From Pilimelia anulata (GTDB taxonomy: Bacteria > Actinomycetota > Actinomycetes > Mycobacteriales > Micromonosporaceae): a stretch of DNA of 64,000 nt. Below the pieces are notes generated by a model that saw nothing but the letters and a program-made list of their open reading frames with translations, did not search any database and was not told the origin of the DNA. This document shows positions 42,722 through 51,579 of this stretch, piece after piece. The stretch spans positions 744,001 to 808,000 of the forward strand of contig NZ_BMQB01000001.1 in NCBI RefSeq assembly GCF_014647895.1, given 5' to 3'. The translations under genes were made by a program, and so were the position numbers. Numbering within the stretch: the first letter of the stretch is position 1; each line of letters begins with the position of its first letter.

Positions 42722-43903
42722 ATGTCGCTCCCCGAGATCCACCTCATCGCCGGCACCCGGCCCGAGGCCGTCAAGCTAGCCCCGGTCGCCACGGCGATGG
42801 CCGCCGACGGGCTGCTGGCCCCGGTCCTGGTCGCCAGCGGCCAGCACCCGACGATGGTCACCCAGGCGCTCGCCGCCTTCGACCTCGCCCCCGACGTCAC
42901 GCTCGCCGTCAGCCGGACCACCGGCAGCCAGGCCGAGCTGCTGACCGCGATGGTCGCCGAGCTGGACGCGCTGTTCGCCGAGCGCGCCCCGGCCGCGGTG
43001 ATCGTCCAGGGCGACACCACGACCAGCCTCGCCGGCGCGCTCGCCGCGTTCTGGCGGCGCATCCCGGTCGTGCACCTGGAGGCCGGGCTGCGCTCCGGCG
43101 ACCTGGACTCGCCGTTCCCGGAGGAGGCCAACCGCCGGCTCGTCGCGCAGGTCGCGGCCCTGCACCTGGCCCCGACGCCGCTGGCCGCCGACAACCTGTT
43201 CGCCGAGGGCGTCCCGGCCGACGACGTACTGGTCACCGGCAACACCGTCGTCGACGCCACGCTGACCGTGGCCGGGCGCCGGCTGCCGTTCGCCGACCCG
43301 GCGCTCGCCGCCCGGGCGACCGCGCCCGGCCGCCGGCTGGTCCTGGTCACCGCGCACCGGCGCGAGTCGTGGGGCGCGCCGCTGGACCGCATCCTGTCGG
43401 CCGTCCGGACGCTGGTCCGCCGGTACCCCGACATCGACGTCGTGCTGCCCAGCCACCCCAACCCGGCCGTCCGGGCCCAGGTGGATGCGGCGCTCGGCGA
43501 CGTCGACCGGGTCACGATCACCGACCCGGTCGCCTACCCGGACCTGTCCCGGCTGCTCTCCGAGGCGTACCTGGTGCTCACCGACTCCGGCGGCATCCAG
43601 GAGGAGGCGCCCTCGTTCGGCGTCCCCGCGCTGGTGCTGCGCGACGTCACCGAGCGGGTCGAGTCGCTGCACGCCGGCTGCGCCCGGCTGGTCGGCGCCG
43701 ACGAGGACCTCATCGTCAAGGAGGCCGCGGCCCTGCTCGACGACCCCGTCCGCCGGGACGCAATGACCGCCAACGGCAACCCGTACGGCGACGGCCACGC
43801 CGCCGCCCGCACCGCCAGGGCCACCGCGGCCCTGCTCGGCCTGGCCACCCGCCCGGCCGCCCTGCCCACCCCCGCCCACAACACCGGAGACGATGCCCGA
43901 TGA
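42722..43903 (+). CDS. wecB: UDP-N-acetylglucosamine 2-epimerase (non-hydrolysing)
   Basis: The protein has 393 residues. Family signatures are clear: IHLIAGTRPEAVKLAPV at the N-terminus, VIVQGDTTTSLAGALAAF (about 96), VHLEAGLRSGDLDSPFPEE (about 118), VTAHRRESWG (about 211) and LTDSGGIQEEAPSFGVPAL (first part LTDSGGIQEEAP, about 285). The enzyme interconverts UDP-GlcNAc and UDP-ManNAc in the cytoplasm. It follows the GT2 synthase by 68 bp, with a purine-rich GAGAGAGAAG RBS, and overlaps the next gene by 4 bp. It suggests that the polymer contains ManNAc, or that UDP-GlcNAc supply is tuned here. Confidence 0.93.
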   Translation: MSLPEIHLIAGTRPEAVKLAPVATAMAADGLLAPVLVASGQHPTMVTQALAAFDLAPDVTLAVSRTTGSQAELLTAMVAELDALFAERAPAAVIVQGDTTTSLAGALAAFWRRIPVVHLEAGLRSGDLDSPFPEEANRRLVAQVAALHLAPTPLAADNLFAEGVPADDVLVTGNTVVDATLTVAGRRLPFADPALAARATAPGRRLVLVTAHRRESWGAPLDRILSAVRTLVRRYPDIDVVLPSHPNPAVRAQVDAALGDVDRVTITDPVAYPDLSRLLSEAYLVLTDSGGIQEEAPSFGVPALVLRDVTERVESLHAGCARLVGADEDLIVKEAAALLDDPVRRDAMTANGNPYGDGHAAARTARATAALLGLATRPAALPTPAHNTGDDAR

Positions 43904-45711
43904 ACCGCACCAAGCTCACCCGCGGCGCAGTCGTCGTCGCCACCGCGCTCAGCTTCGCCCTCACGATCGCCGCCGGCCTGGCGATCGTCACGACCGGCAC
44001 CGGCATGCTGGAGCCGACGACCACGACGGCGCAGGGCGGCGGCAAGCTGCCCGCCCCGCCGACGCCGCTGAAGCTGCGCCCCGTGCAGCAGATCCTCGGC
44101 TCGACCGACACCCCGGCCGTCCCGGCCGCGGCCGCCAAGACCACGGCCGCCGGCACGGCCAAGGGCGTCACCGCGGCGGCCGCCGCGGCGGCGACCCCGA
44201 CCGCGAAGCCCCGCTCCGGCGCGGCCGCCCCCGGCGGCGGCACGGCCAAGACCCTGGTGCTGTACGACAGCACCGGCCCGTTCGCCTGGCTGGGCGAGGT
44301 CTACGCGATCCAGGCCGCCAATCTGGCCTCGCACTTCGGCGCCTGGACCGCGGCCCCGGTGACCGGGTACAAGGCCGGCGACATCAACGCGTACTCCGCT
44401 GTCGTCTACGTCGGCTCGACCTACGACGAGCCGCTGCCGGTGGCGTTCCTGGACGACGTGAACGCGACCAGCAAGTCGGTCACCTGGATGTACGACAACA
44501 TCTGGCAGCTCGCCGCCCGCGACCCGCAGTTCGCGGCCAAGCGCGGCTTCACCTACAGCCAGTTCGACCTGGCCAAGGTCGCCCGGGTGGACTACAAGGG
44601 CAAGGAGCTGACCCGCGACGCGCGCAACGCGGCCGGCATCATGGACGTCAACATCAGCGACGCCGCCAAGACCAAGGTGCTCGCGGAGGCCGTCCGCGAG
44701 GACGGCAGCCGGTTCCCGTGGGCGGTCCGCTCCGGCAACCTGACCTACCTGGGTGAGATCCCGTTCTCGTACGTCACCCACGACGACCGCTACCTGGCCT
44801 ACGCCGACCTGCTGTTCGACACGCTCGGCGCGCCGAGCGCCGCGGAGCGCAAGCGGGCCCTGGTCCGGATCGAGGACGCCGGCCCGGACTCCGACCCGGC
44901 CGAGCTGCGGGCGATCGCCGACACCCTGTACGCCAAGAAGATCCCGTTCAGCGTCGCCCTGTACACCCGGTACCGGGACCCGCTGGGCAAGCAGAACAAC
45001 GGCAAGGCGCAGGACTACTCGCTGCTCCAGCGGCCCGAGGTGATCAAGGCGCTGAAGTACATGGAGGCCCGCGGCGGCACGATGATCATGCACGGCTACA
45101 CGCACCAGAACGGCAGCCTGATCAACCCCTACGACGGCACCAGCGGCAACGACTTCGAGTTCTACCGGGCGCACGTCGACGCCAACGACTCCGTCATCTA
45201 CGACGGTCCGGTCCCCGGCGACTCGGCGGCCATGGTCACCGGTCGGGTCGTGTCGGCACAGCTCCAGTTCGCGCTCTCCGGGCTGAAGCCGGCCACGATC
45301 TTCGAGTTCCCGCACTACGCCGGCAGCGCCGTGGACTACCAGACGATCCACAGCCTGTTCGGCAAGCGGTACGACCGCACGCTGTACTTCCCCGGCCTGC
45401 TCAGCGGCGGCACCGTGGACCACTCGCGGGCCACCGGTCAGTACTTCCCGTACACCGTGCGGGACGTGTACGGCACCGTGATCGTCCCGGAGAACATCGG
45501 CAACGTGGAGCCCGAGGCGTTCAACAACCACGCGGCGCGGCTGCCGTCCGACCTCATCGCGTCGGCCGACCGCAACCTGGTGATCCGCGACGGCGTGGCG
45601 AGCTTCTTCTACCACCCGTACCTGGGCACCAAGTACCTCGACGAGGTCGTGGCCGGGGTGCAGGGCAAGGGGTACTCGTTCGTCACCGCGCAGACGATGC
45701 TCAACGGCTGA
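43900..45711 (+). CDS. secreted DUF2334 polysaccharide deacetylase-like protein
   Basis: The protein has 603 residues and starts at ATG 43900 inside the epimerase end (ATGA). An N-terminal hydrophobic segment (about 9-33) is a signal peptide or anchor, followed by an Ala/Thr/Pro linker (about 45-125). An N-terminal extracellular domain (TLVLYDSTGPFAWLGE) leads into a DUF2334 domain with the NodB-like barrel: RIEDAGPDSDPAELRAIAD (about 325), MIMHGYTHQNGS (about 395), FEFPHYAGSA and a terminal FFYHPYLGTKYLDEVV. DUF2334 is related to polysaccharide deacetylases. In poly-GlcNAc systems a deacetylase follows the synthase, so it may modify the polymer outside the cell. Confidence 0.82.
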   Translation: MNRTKLTRGAVVVATALSFALTIAAGLAIVTTGTGMLEPTTTTAQGGGKLPAPPTPLKLRPVQQILGSTDTPAVPAAAAKTTAAGTAKGVTAAAAAAATPTAKPRSGAAAPGGGTAKTLVLYDSTGPFAWLGEVYAIQAANLASHFGAWTAAPVTGYKAGDINAYSAVVYVGSTYDEPLPVAFLDDVNATSKSVTWMYDNIWQLAARDPQFAAKRGFTYSQFDLAKVARVDYKGKELTRDARNAAGIMDVNISDAAKTKVLAEAVREDGSRFPWAVRSGNLTYLGEIPFSYVTHDDRYLAYADLLFDTLGAPSAAERKRALVRIEDAGPDSDPAELRAIADTLYAKKIPFSVALYTRYRDPLGKQNNGKAQDYSLLQRPEVIKALKYMEARGGTMIMHGYTHQNGSLINPYDGTSGNDFEFYRAHVDANDSVIYDGPVPGDSAAMVTGRVVSAQLQFALSGLKPATIFEFPHYAGSAVDYQTIHSLFGKRYDRTLYFPGLLSGGTVDHSRATGQYFPYTVRDVYGTVIVPENIGNVEPEAFNNHAARLPSDLIASADRNLVIRDGVASFFYHPYLGTKYLDEVVAGVQGKGYSFVTAQTMLNG

Positions 45712-45731
45712 CGAAGCAGGGGAGCACGGAA

Positions 45732-45766
45732 GCGGCGGCGGGGCGCGCACAGCGCCCCGCCGCCGC
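45732..45766. terminator. bidirectional terminator hairpin
   Basis: GCGGCGGCGGGGCGC (45732-45746) pairs perfectly over 15 bp with 45752-45766 around a GCACA loop. It lies between the DUF2334 gene (ends 45711) and the convergent methyltransferase (ends 45776). There is no U-tract. Confidence 0.75.
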
Positions 45767-45775
45767 CGTGTGCGT

Positions 45776-46615
45776 TCAGCGCAGGGTGACGATCGACTCC
45801 AGGTACGTCGACGGCAGCGCCACCGCCCCCTCGCCGCCGTGCCGGTCCCACTGCCGGGCCAGCGCGGTCAGCTCCCGGTGCAGCGCCGCCGCGCCGGCCT
45901 CGTCGAGCGCGCCGAAGGCCCGCACGGTCGGCCCGTACCAGCGGCGGAACTCGTCCACGAACGCCGCGGCCGTCGGGAAGCGCAGCGTGCAGGTCCGGGT
46001 CTCGGACCGGATGTCGGCCGCCGCGTCGCCGAGCAGCTCGGCCACGTGGTCCGCGGTACCCCAGAGCAGCGGCGACGCCACGCCGGGCGGCGGCGGCACG
46101 TGCCCGGCGACGGTCCGGAACATCGCGCCGATGAACCCGTCCGGGCACCAGGAGGCCAGGCCGATCGTGCCGCCCGGCCGGACAGCCCGGACCAGCTCGG
46201 CGGCGGCCCGCCCGTGGTCGGGGGCGAACATGACGCCGAACACGCTGAGCGCGGCGTCGAAGGAGTCGTCGGCCACCGGCAGCGCCTCGGCGTCGCCGAG
46301 CCGGAACTCGACGGCCAGCCCCTCGGCCTCGGCCCGGCGCCGGCCGTCGGCCAGCAGCTCCTCGACGTAGTCGACGCCGAGGACGGCGGCGTCGGAGCGG
46401 GCGGCGGCGAGGGTGGCGTTGCCGTTGCCGCAGGCGACGTCCAGGACGCGCGAGCCGGCGCGCAGGTCGGCGGCATCGGCCAGCAACTCGCTGACCAGGA
46501 CGATCCGGGCCGCGATGCGGCGGAAGTCGCCGCTGGCCCAGGTCGCCTGCTGGGTGGTCTTGAGCGGGGTGAGGGCCAGCGCGGACGGGCCGGCCGCGGT
46601 CGTGGTGGTCATCAT
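45776..46615 (-). CDS. class I SAM-dependent methyltransferase
   Basis: From ATG 46615 (or 46612) with AAAGG upstream the protein has 279 residues. Motif I VLDVACGNGNATLAAA (about 60-75), the acidic loop VLGVDYVEELLADGRR and motif post-I GDAEALPVADDSFDAALSVFGVMF (core GDAEALPVADDSFD, about 108) are typical of UbiE-like small-molecule methyltransferases. The substrate is unknown. It is transcribed away from an HxlR regulator across two overlapping palindromes, so HxlR control is likely. Confidence 0.88.
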   Translation of the reverse strand: MMTTTTAAGPSALALTPLKTTQQATWASGDFRRIAARIVLVSELLADAADLRAGSRVLDVACGNGNATLAAARSDAAVLGVDYVEELLADGRRRAEAEGLAVEFRLGDAEALPVADDSFDAALSVFGVMFAPDHGRAAAELVRAVRPGGTIGLASWCPDGFIGAMFRTVAGHVPPPPGVASPLLWGTADHVAELLGDAAADIRSETRTCTLRFPTAAAFVDEFRRWYGPTVRAFGALDEAGAAALHRELTALARQWDRHGGEGAVALPSTYLESIVTLR

Positions 46616-46692
46616 CGGACCTTTCGGTGCGGCGTTCGTTCTTGACGAGCCGAGCATCCGCCCGCGCCGCGGGCCGAACCAGTGCAATCGCT

Positions 46693-46718
46693 GTACCGGA
46701 CCGGTACGGAATCCGTAC
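46693..46718. promoter_or_regulatory. two overlapping 15-bp palindromes between divergent genes
   Basis: GTACCGGACCGGTAC (46693-46707) and GTACGGAATCCGTAC (46704-46718) are each perfect dyads with one central base, and they share the GTAC in the middle. The site lies 77 bp from the methyltransferase start and 27 bp from the HxlR start. HxlR proteins bind as dimers to such dyads, so this is probably its operator. Confidence 0.65.
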
Positions 46719-46745
46719 TACCCCCGGGCGTGCGCGGGGGCCAGG

Positions 46746-47465
46746 ATGGGGGGCGTGGCGAAGCATGCGGACTACTGCCCGATCTCGGTCGGCGTCGACG
46801 TGCTCGGCGACCGGTGGACGCCGCTGGTCATCCGGGAGCTGATGGTGGGGTCCACCGGCTTCAACGAGATCCACCGGGGGCTGCCCCGGATGAGCCGGAC
46901 CCTGCTCACCCAGCGGCTGCGCCAGTTGGAGCGCCGCGGCCTGGTCGAGCGCACCCCCGCCGGGCCGGGCCGCCCGGTCCGGTACGCGCTGACCGAGGCC
47001 GGCGAGGCGCTGACCCCGATCGTCTGGGCGATCGGCCACTGGGCGGCGGAGTGGCGGTTCGGCGACCCGGCCGAGGAGGAGTGCGACGGGCTGTCCCTGC
47101 TCTGGCGGATGCACCAGCACGCGATCCCGGCCAATCTGCCGGACCGGCGCACGGTCGTGCACCTCGTGCTCACCGGGGCCGGCGCGGCCGAGGGGTGGCT
47201 GGACATCGAGCGCGGCGGGGTGAGCGTGTGCTCGTACGACCCCGGCCTCGGCATCGACTTGACTATTCGGTCGGACACCGCGCAGCTCCAGCGGTGGCTG
47301 ATCGGGCTGGTCCCGTTCGGCCGGCTGACCACCGCCGGGCACACCCACCTGCTGGGCCCGGGGCACCTGGTCCGGGCGTTCCCCACCTGGTTCTCCACCG
47401 AGTTCTTCGCCGCGGCGCTGCGCCGGGCCGAGCAGCGCCGGGCGGGTGCCCCGACGCCGGCGTGA
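46746..47465 (+). CDS. HxlR-family transcriptional regulator with C-terminal domain
   Basis: The start is ATG 46746 or GTG 46755; neither is decided by a clear RBS. From the ATG the protein has 239 residues. The HxlR winged helix is clear: CPISVGVDVLGDRWTPLVIREL, FNEIHRGLPRMSRTLLTQRL, LERRGLVERTP, then YALTEAGEALTPIVWAIGHWA (first part YALTEAGEALTP; about 10-100). The protein is about twice the usual HxlR length; residues 120-230 form an SCP2-like or other small domain (VHLVLTGAGAAEGWLDIERG) that may bind a ligand. It probably represses or activates the divergent methyltransferase gene and itself. Confidence 0.88.
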   Translation: MGGVAKHADYCPISVGVDVLGDRWTPLVIRELMVGSTGFNEIHRGLPRMSRTLLTQRLRQLERRGLVERTPAGPGRPVRYALTEAGEALTPIVWAIGHWAAEWRFGDPAEEECDGLSLLWRMHQHAIPANLPDRRTVVHLVLTGAGAAEGWLDIERGGVSVCSYDPGLGIDLTIRSDTAQLQRWLIGLVPFGRLTTAGHTHLLGPGHLVRAFPTWFSTEFFAAALRRAEQRRAGAPTPA

Positions 47466-47528
47466 CCGGCCGCTGCGGGGCGTATGGGTACGGCGTTTCG
47501 GTGATCGCGGCATAGTGACCAGCGCCGA

Positions 47529-47554
47529 TGTGAACTGCTAGGTTCGCTTTCACA
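47529..47554. promoter_or_regulatory. TGTGAA/TTCACA dyad over a -10 box
   Basis: TGTGAA (47529-47534) and TTCACA (47549-47554) are inverted with 14-bp spacing and frame a TAGGTT -10-like box. The arms resemble those of the operator at 40550-40579. It lies 65 bp upstream of the M6 protease and is a plausible regulatory site. Confidence 0.4.
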
Positions 47555-47618
47555 GCCCCACGTCCCCGCCACCCCACCCGGTTCGGGACCCCTCGACCCT
47601 CGACCGAAGGGCGATCCG

Positions 47619-49631
47619 ATGCACCCCTCACCGCCCCGGCGCGGCCGCCGCCTGTTGTCCGCACTCGCTGCGCTCAGCCTGCTCGTGCCGGCCACCCCCG
47701 CCGCCGCGGCCGCGCCGAGCACCGACCCGTTCGCGGTGCTCGACCCGCAGAACTGGCAGAACCCGGACAAGATGACCTGGGACGACTACAAGCCCGTCCC
47801 GAACGCCAACTGGGCCGACCCCGGCCGCAGCGGCTCGATCCGCAACTTCAAGATCGCCATGGTGGCGCTGGACTACCCGGACCAGGCGTTCGCCGCCACC
47901 CAGAAGCCGAAGTCGGACGTGTTCGGCAACCCGGGCGCCGCCGCCTCGAACATCCCGCGCGACCAGGTCGCCGGCTTCTACCGCGACTTCCTCAACAAGC
48001 CCAACGAGCTGAACCGCGGGCACACCCTGCACGAGTACTGGATGCAGGACTCCGAGGGCCGGTACGGCGTCGACCTCACCGGCTTCGGCCCGTACAAGAT
48101 GCCCGGCAAGGCGTTCGAGTACGGCATCGAGAGCGGGATGAACCCCGGCGCCTGCCCGTCCGGCGCGACCTGCGGCAAGGACCTGCGCACCGACGGCCTG
48201 GGCGCCTGGAAGAAGGCGGTCGGCGAGGCCGAGGCGAAGAAGTACGAGCTGATCTTCATCCTCTCCGCCGGCCAGGACGAGTCCTCGGTCTGGCAGGAGT
48301 TCGGCCAGATGATGTTCAAGAGCAAGGAGGACGTCCCGGCCGCCTGGGGCCCGCCCGGCGGGAAGGGCCAGAACTGGGCCAAGACCCGGTACGTCGACTG
48401 GACGTCCTGGAAGGCGGCCTCGGCCATCTGGCCGAACGCCAGCGGCAACTCCTCCACCCAGGCGGAGAGCTCCGGCATGGCGACGTTCGCCCACGAGCTG
48501 ACGCACCTGCTCAACATCGGCGACAACTACAACAACCCGTACGGCAACCCGCCCCGGCGCGCGTACACCGGCATCTGGAGCATGATGTCGCGCGGCGCGT
48601 TCAACGGGCCGGGCGGCCCGCACACCCGCTGGCAGATCCCGCCGGTCGCGGGCGCGTCCATGGGCTCGCTGCACACGCTGCGGGACAAGATGAAGATCAA
48701 GCTCGTGGACGAGCAGAACGTGCTGCGGCTCTCCCGCGAGGCGCTGGCCAAGTCCGGCCCGGTCGTCGCCGAGGTCACCGCCCGCGCGGTCCCGGCCGGG
48801 GCGTCCGGGCTCACCGGCATCAACATCGCGATGGACAAGGACAAGGCCCCGGCCTGCAACGTCAACACCGACCCGCTGTGCGACGGCGGCGGGTACAACA
48901 ACTACACCGTCGAGGTGGTCGGCCGGCTCGGCCCGGACTCGTTCACCCCGGACAACGGCGTCATGCTGAGCAAGACCAAGAACGCCGACACCATGCCGTT
49001 CCAGTGGGTCATCGACTCGCACCCGGAAGACATCAACATGATCGACTTCTACCGGCCGGACGGCGCGCCGCAGAAGATCACGATCGGCGACTACCGCCAG
49101 CTCTCCGACGCGCTGCTGCACGCCGGCACCCGCTCGGGCAGCGAGTACGAGTACGTCGACGAGGCCAACCGGATGCACTTCTACGTGCTCGACCTGCGCC
49201 GCGAGGCCAACGGCACGCTCCGGTACACGGTAGCGGTCCGCTCGCTGGACGGCGCCGGCCAGAGCAAGCGCGGCGTGACCCTCGGCGCCGGCAAGCCCGA
49301 CGGCGGACCGGCCACCGGCCCCGGCGTGGCCTGCACCTTCGACCTGGCCAACACCGGCAGCTACACCGCCGGCAACCCCGGCCACCCGGAGGACGCCAGC
49401 GCCTACCTCCAGTCCGACGTGTACAAGCTGTCGGCCAAGGTGGCCGGCGCCGGCTGGCGGGCCGAACTGCCCAACGCGCTCGCGCAGGCGAAGTTCGGCG
49501 CCACCGCGCCGGTCCGCGTCGCCGTCGGCGCGACCGCGCAGGCCGACGAGACCGGCGTCGTCACGCTGACCGCGACCTCGGTCAGCGACGCCAGCAAGAC
49601 GGCGACCGCCGAATGCCGGGTCCCGCGCTGA
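47619..49631 (+). CDS. secreted M6-family (immune inhibitor A-like) metalloprotease
   Basis: The protein has 670 residues from ATG 47619 with GAAGGG upstream. A signal peptide (RRGRRLLSALAALSLLVPA) ends near AAAAAP. The M6 pattern follows: NFKIAMVALDYPDQAFA (about 75), FYRDFLNKPNELNRGHTLHEYW (part FYRDFLNKPNELN, about 125), and the zinc site FAHELTHLLNIGDNYN (about 290). A Met-containing turn, GIWSMMSRGAFNGPGG, follows. The C-terminal third (from about 550) is a beta-sandwich. M6 peptidases cleave extracellular proteins; related enzymes are virulence factors or nutrient proteases. The downstream lipoprotein gene overlaps its end. Confidence 0.88.
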   Translation: MHPSPPRRGRRLLSALAALSLLVPATPAAAAAPSTDPFAVLDPQNWQNPDKMTWDDYKPVPNANWADPGRSGSIRNFKIAMVALDYPDQAFAATQKPKSDVFGNPGAAASNIPRDQVAGFYRDFLNKPNELNRGHTLHEYWMQDSEGRYGVDLTGFGPYKMPGKAFEYGIESGMNPGACPSGATCGKDLRTDGLGAWKKAVGEAEAKKYELIFILSAGQDESSVWQEFGQMMFKSKEDVPAAWGPPGGKGQNWAKTRYVDWTSWKAASAIWPNASGNSSTQAESSGMATFAHELTHLLNIGDNYNNPYGNPPRRAYTGIWSMMSRGAFNGPGGPHTRWQIPPVAGASMGSLHTLRDKMKIKLVDEQNVLRLSREALAKSGPVVAEVTARAVPAGASGLTGINIAMDKDKAPACNVNTDPLCDGGGYNNYTVEVVGRLGPDSFTPDNGVMLSKTKNADTMPFQWVIDSHPEDINMIDFYRPDGAPQKITIGDYRQLSDALLHAGTRSGSEYEYVDEANRMHFYVLDLRREANGTLRYTVAVRSLDGAGQSKRGVTLGAGKPDGGPATGPGVACTFDLANTGSYTAGNPGHPEDASAYLQSDVYKLSAKVAGAGWRAELPNALAQAKFGATAPVRVAVGATAQADETGVVTLTATSVSDASKTATAECRVPR

Positions 49632-50083
49632 CCCGCGCACCGGCCCGCGCGCGCCGGCCCGGCACCACCCCCGCCGCGGGGTGGTGCCGGGCCGGCGCCG
49701 CGCTGCTCCTGCTCGCCGGCCTCGCCGGCTGCGGCGCCGACGACACGGACGCGCGGCTGCGGCTGCTCGTCCGCGACATCAACATCCGCCCCGTCGGCAG
49801 TGAGTGCGCCGGCACCGGCGGCTACGCCCACCTGCACCGGCGCGCCGACTTCCGGGTCACCGACGGCACCGGCGCGACGCTGGCCACCGGCGAACTCCCG
49901 GCCGGCGTCGCGGTGCCGTTCGACGAGGCGCTCGACATCCCGCGCGAGCCCACGTACTGCGAGTTCTCCGCACCCGTCCGGGTCCCGCGCCGGGAGGTGT
50001 ACCGGCTCGTCGTCCCCGGCGGCCCGCCGATCCCGCTGACCAGCACCGCCGGTGCGGCGCTGGTCGCGGTGGTGCCGTCGTGA
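49613..50083 (+). CDS. small lipoprotein of unknown function
   Basis: The 156-residue frame starts at ATG 49613, inside the end of the protease gene; no good RBS is present. After a basic Arg/Pro-rich segment, a hydrophobic core ends in LLAGLAGC, a clear lipobox. The mature domain is a short beta protein (LRLLVRDINIRPVG, HRRADFRVTDGTGATLATG, REVYRLVVPGG) resembling small Ig-like or transthyretin-like folds. I do not recognise the family. The next gene begins with a 4-bp overlap and encodes a thioredoxin-like protein, so the two are co-expressed. Confidence 0.7.
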   Translation: MPGPALTRAPARARRPGTTPAAGWCRAGAALLLLAGLAGCGADDTDARLRLLVRDINIRPVGSECAGTGGYAHLHRRADFRVTDGTGATLATGELPAGVAVPFDEALDIPREPTYCEFSAPVRVPRREVYRLVVPGGPPIPLTSTAGAALVAVVPS

Positions 50084-50700
50084 GGGTCCGGGGCGCCCGC
50101 CGCCCGCACCGCCCCCGCCCGCTCCGTGCGCTCGCCGCCGCCGGCCTGGTGCTGGCGGTGCTCGCGCTGGCCGGCGCCCGCTGCGGCGGCCCCGACGCCC
50201 CCGCCGGCCCGCCGCCCGGCGGCGCCGCGCACCTGCCCGGCCCGGCCCCCGCCGACCCGCGCCTGCGCCCGACCCCGACCGGCGCCCCCGGCGCCCCCGA
50301 CTTCGCCGGCACCCTGGTCGACGGCACCGCCGTCCGGGGCGCCGACCTGTGGGCGCGGCGGCCGGTGGTGCTGCTGTTCGTCAGCTCGTGGTGCACGCCG
50401 TGCGCGGAGCGCGCGGACGCGCTGTCGGCGCTGGCCGAGCGGTACCGGGACCGGGTCGTGTTCGTCGCCGTCGCCGCCCGGGACGAGCCGGCGGACCTGG
50501 CGGCGTACCTGCGGGCGCACCGGGTGGCGTACCCGGTGGTGGTCGACGCGGACGAGACGATCTGGCGGTCGTACGCGGTCCGCGAGCCGCCGGCGGTGGC
50601 GGTCGTCGCGGCGGGGGGAGGGCTGCTGCGCGGCTGGCCGGGTGGGTTGGACGCCGCGACGCTGGACGCCCGCCTCCACGAACTCGTCCTCGCCGACTGA
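50080..50700 (+). CDS. TlpA-like membrane-attached thioredoxin-fold protein
   Basis: GTG 50080 overlaps the lipoprotein stop (GTGA). The protein has 206 residues: an Arg-rich start, a hydrophobic helix (LAAAGLVLAVLALAGA) ending at a Cys (ARCGG, an imperfect lipobox), a Pro/Gly linker, and a redoxin domain (about 80-205) with SSWCTPCAERADALSALAE. The CxxC is WCTPC; a cis-Pro loop is in REPPAVAVV. It is probably an extracytoplasmic thiol reductase. It has no CcdA partner here and may share the one encoded at 2805-3806. Confidence 0.82.
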   Translation: MRVRGARRPHRPRPLRALAAAGLVLAVLALAGARCGGPDAPAGPPPGGAAHLPGPAPADPRLRPTPTGAPGAPDFAGTLVDGTAVRGADLWARRPVVLLFVSSWCTPCAERADALSALAERYRDRVVFVAVAARDEPADLAAYLRAHRVAYPVVVDADETIWRSYAVREPPAVAVVAAGGGLLRGWPGGLDAATLDARLHELVLAD

Positions 50701-50855
50701 TCCCGCCCTCTCACCGCCTCGTGCGTGCGGCCGTTCCGCGGCGCCGATCCTCGCCCGGTGGCGGGAGTTGACCGGAGTTGACTTGAATCCTTTTTGGAGG
50801 CGGCGGCATCATTGCGGGCGGAAATGCTCGTTGGGTCGCCGGACGGAGGAGCTCC

Positions 50856-51059
50856 ATGAAGGTCGAATTCCTCGGCGAGGACCCCGGTAGCGGCGGAACC
50901 GAATGCCCGTCGCTGTATCGGACGGACCGCGATTCGTACGTCGTGCAGGGCTGGGTGGTCAGTGATCCCGAAGCGCTCTCCGCGATGGACATCGCGGACG
51001 GGGAGACGGTCGTGGAAATCCCGGCGCGAATGATGCCGCTGTTCCGGGTGCAGCCTTGA
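50856..51059 (+). CDS. small conserved-type protein preceding DUF6879, 67 aa
   Basis: ATG 50856 has GGAGGAG 5 nt upstream. The 67-residue acidic protein (MKVEFLGEDPGSGGTECPSL, then SYVVQGWVVSDPEALSAMDI, TVVEIPARMM) is soluble and without known motif. Small proteins of this shape recur in front of DUF6879 genes in actinomycetes. Its stop overlaps the DUF6879 start (TGATG), so it heads that operon. A TTGACT occurs about 80 bp upstream with a duplicated GGAGTTGAC. Confidence 0.7.
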   Translation: MKVEFLGEDPGSGGTECPSLYRTDRDSYVVQGWVVSDPEALSAMDIADGETVVEIPARMMPLFRVQP

Positions 51060-51579
51060 TGGTGGAGTTGGGCCGCCGGGAATTCCTCGGCCGCCTCGAA
51101 TCGATCGAGTCGTCCTGGGCGCACGCCGAACTCCGCGATTCATACGGCGTACCGGCCGACCTGGAACAGGTCGAGCGATGGCGGCGGGGGCAGCCCACTG
51201 ATCCGGCCTACTACGCCGGCTTCTGTCCGATGTTCCGCGCGCTGGCCGACCGCGGTCGGAAACTCAGGCGGGTCAAGGTCGTCTGCGAGCCGCTGAACGA
51301 GTACCACCGCTGGGCCCGGGCGATGGTCGGCCCCATCGTCGAGGCCGGCGAAGCGACCCGCTGGCTGCCCCGGCGGCGGCTGCTGGGTCGGCTGATCCCG
51401 GCCACCGACTTCTACGTGCTCGATGTGACAGCAGCGTCATCTACCTGTTCTTCGACGGTACGGGTCGGGTGGTGCGGCGTTCCCTGGTCGAGTCGCCGGC
51501 CGAGGTGGCGGAGTGCGCGCGTGTCTTCGAGGAGTTCTGGGGCCTGTCCACAGATCACGATGAGTACCGACTCGATTGA
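51059..51579 (+). pseudogene. DUF6879-family gene with a two-base insertion
   Basis: ATG 51059 overlaps the previous stop. The frame carries HAELRDSYGVPADLEQVERW, LRRVKVVCEPLNEYHRWA and AGEATRWLPRRRLLGRLI up to ATDFYVLD near 51424. It then leaves the family pattern. Removing two bases from GATGTGAC (51423-51430, a duplicated TG) restores SSVIYLFFDGTGRVVRRSLV through FWGLSTDHDEYRLD to a TGA at 51577-51579. Without that repair the frame runs on into the XRE gene, which could make a fusion of an incomplete DUF6879 and XRE. The family's role is unknown. Confidence 0.7.
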
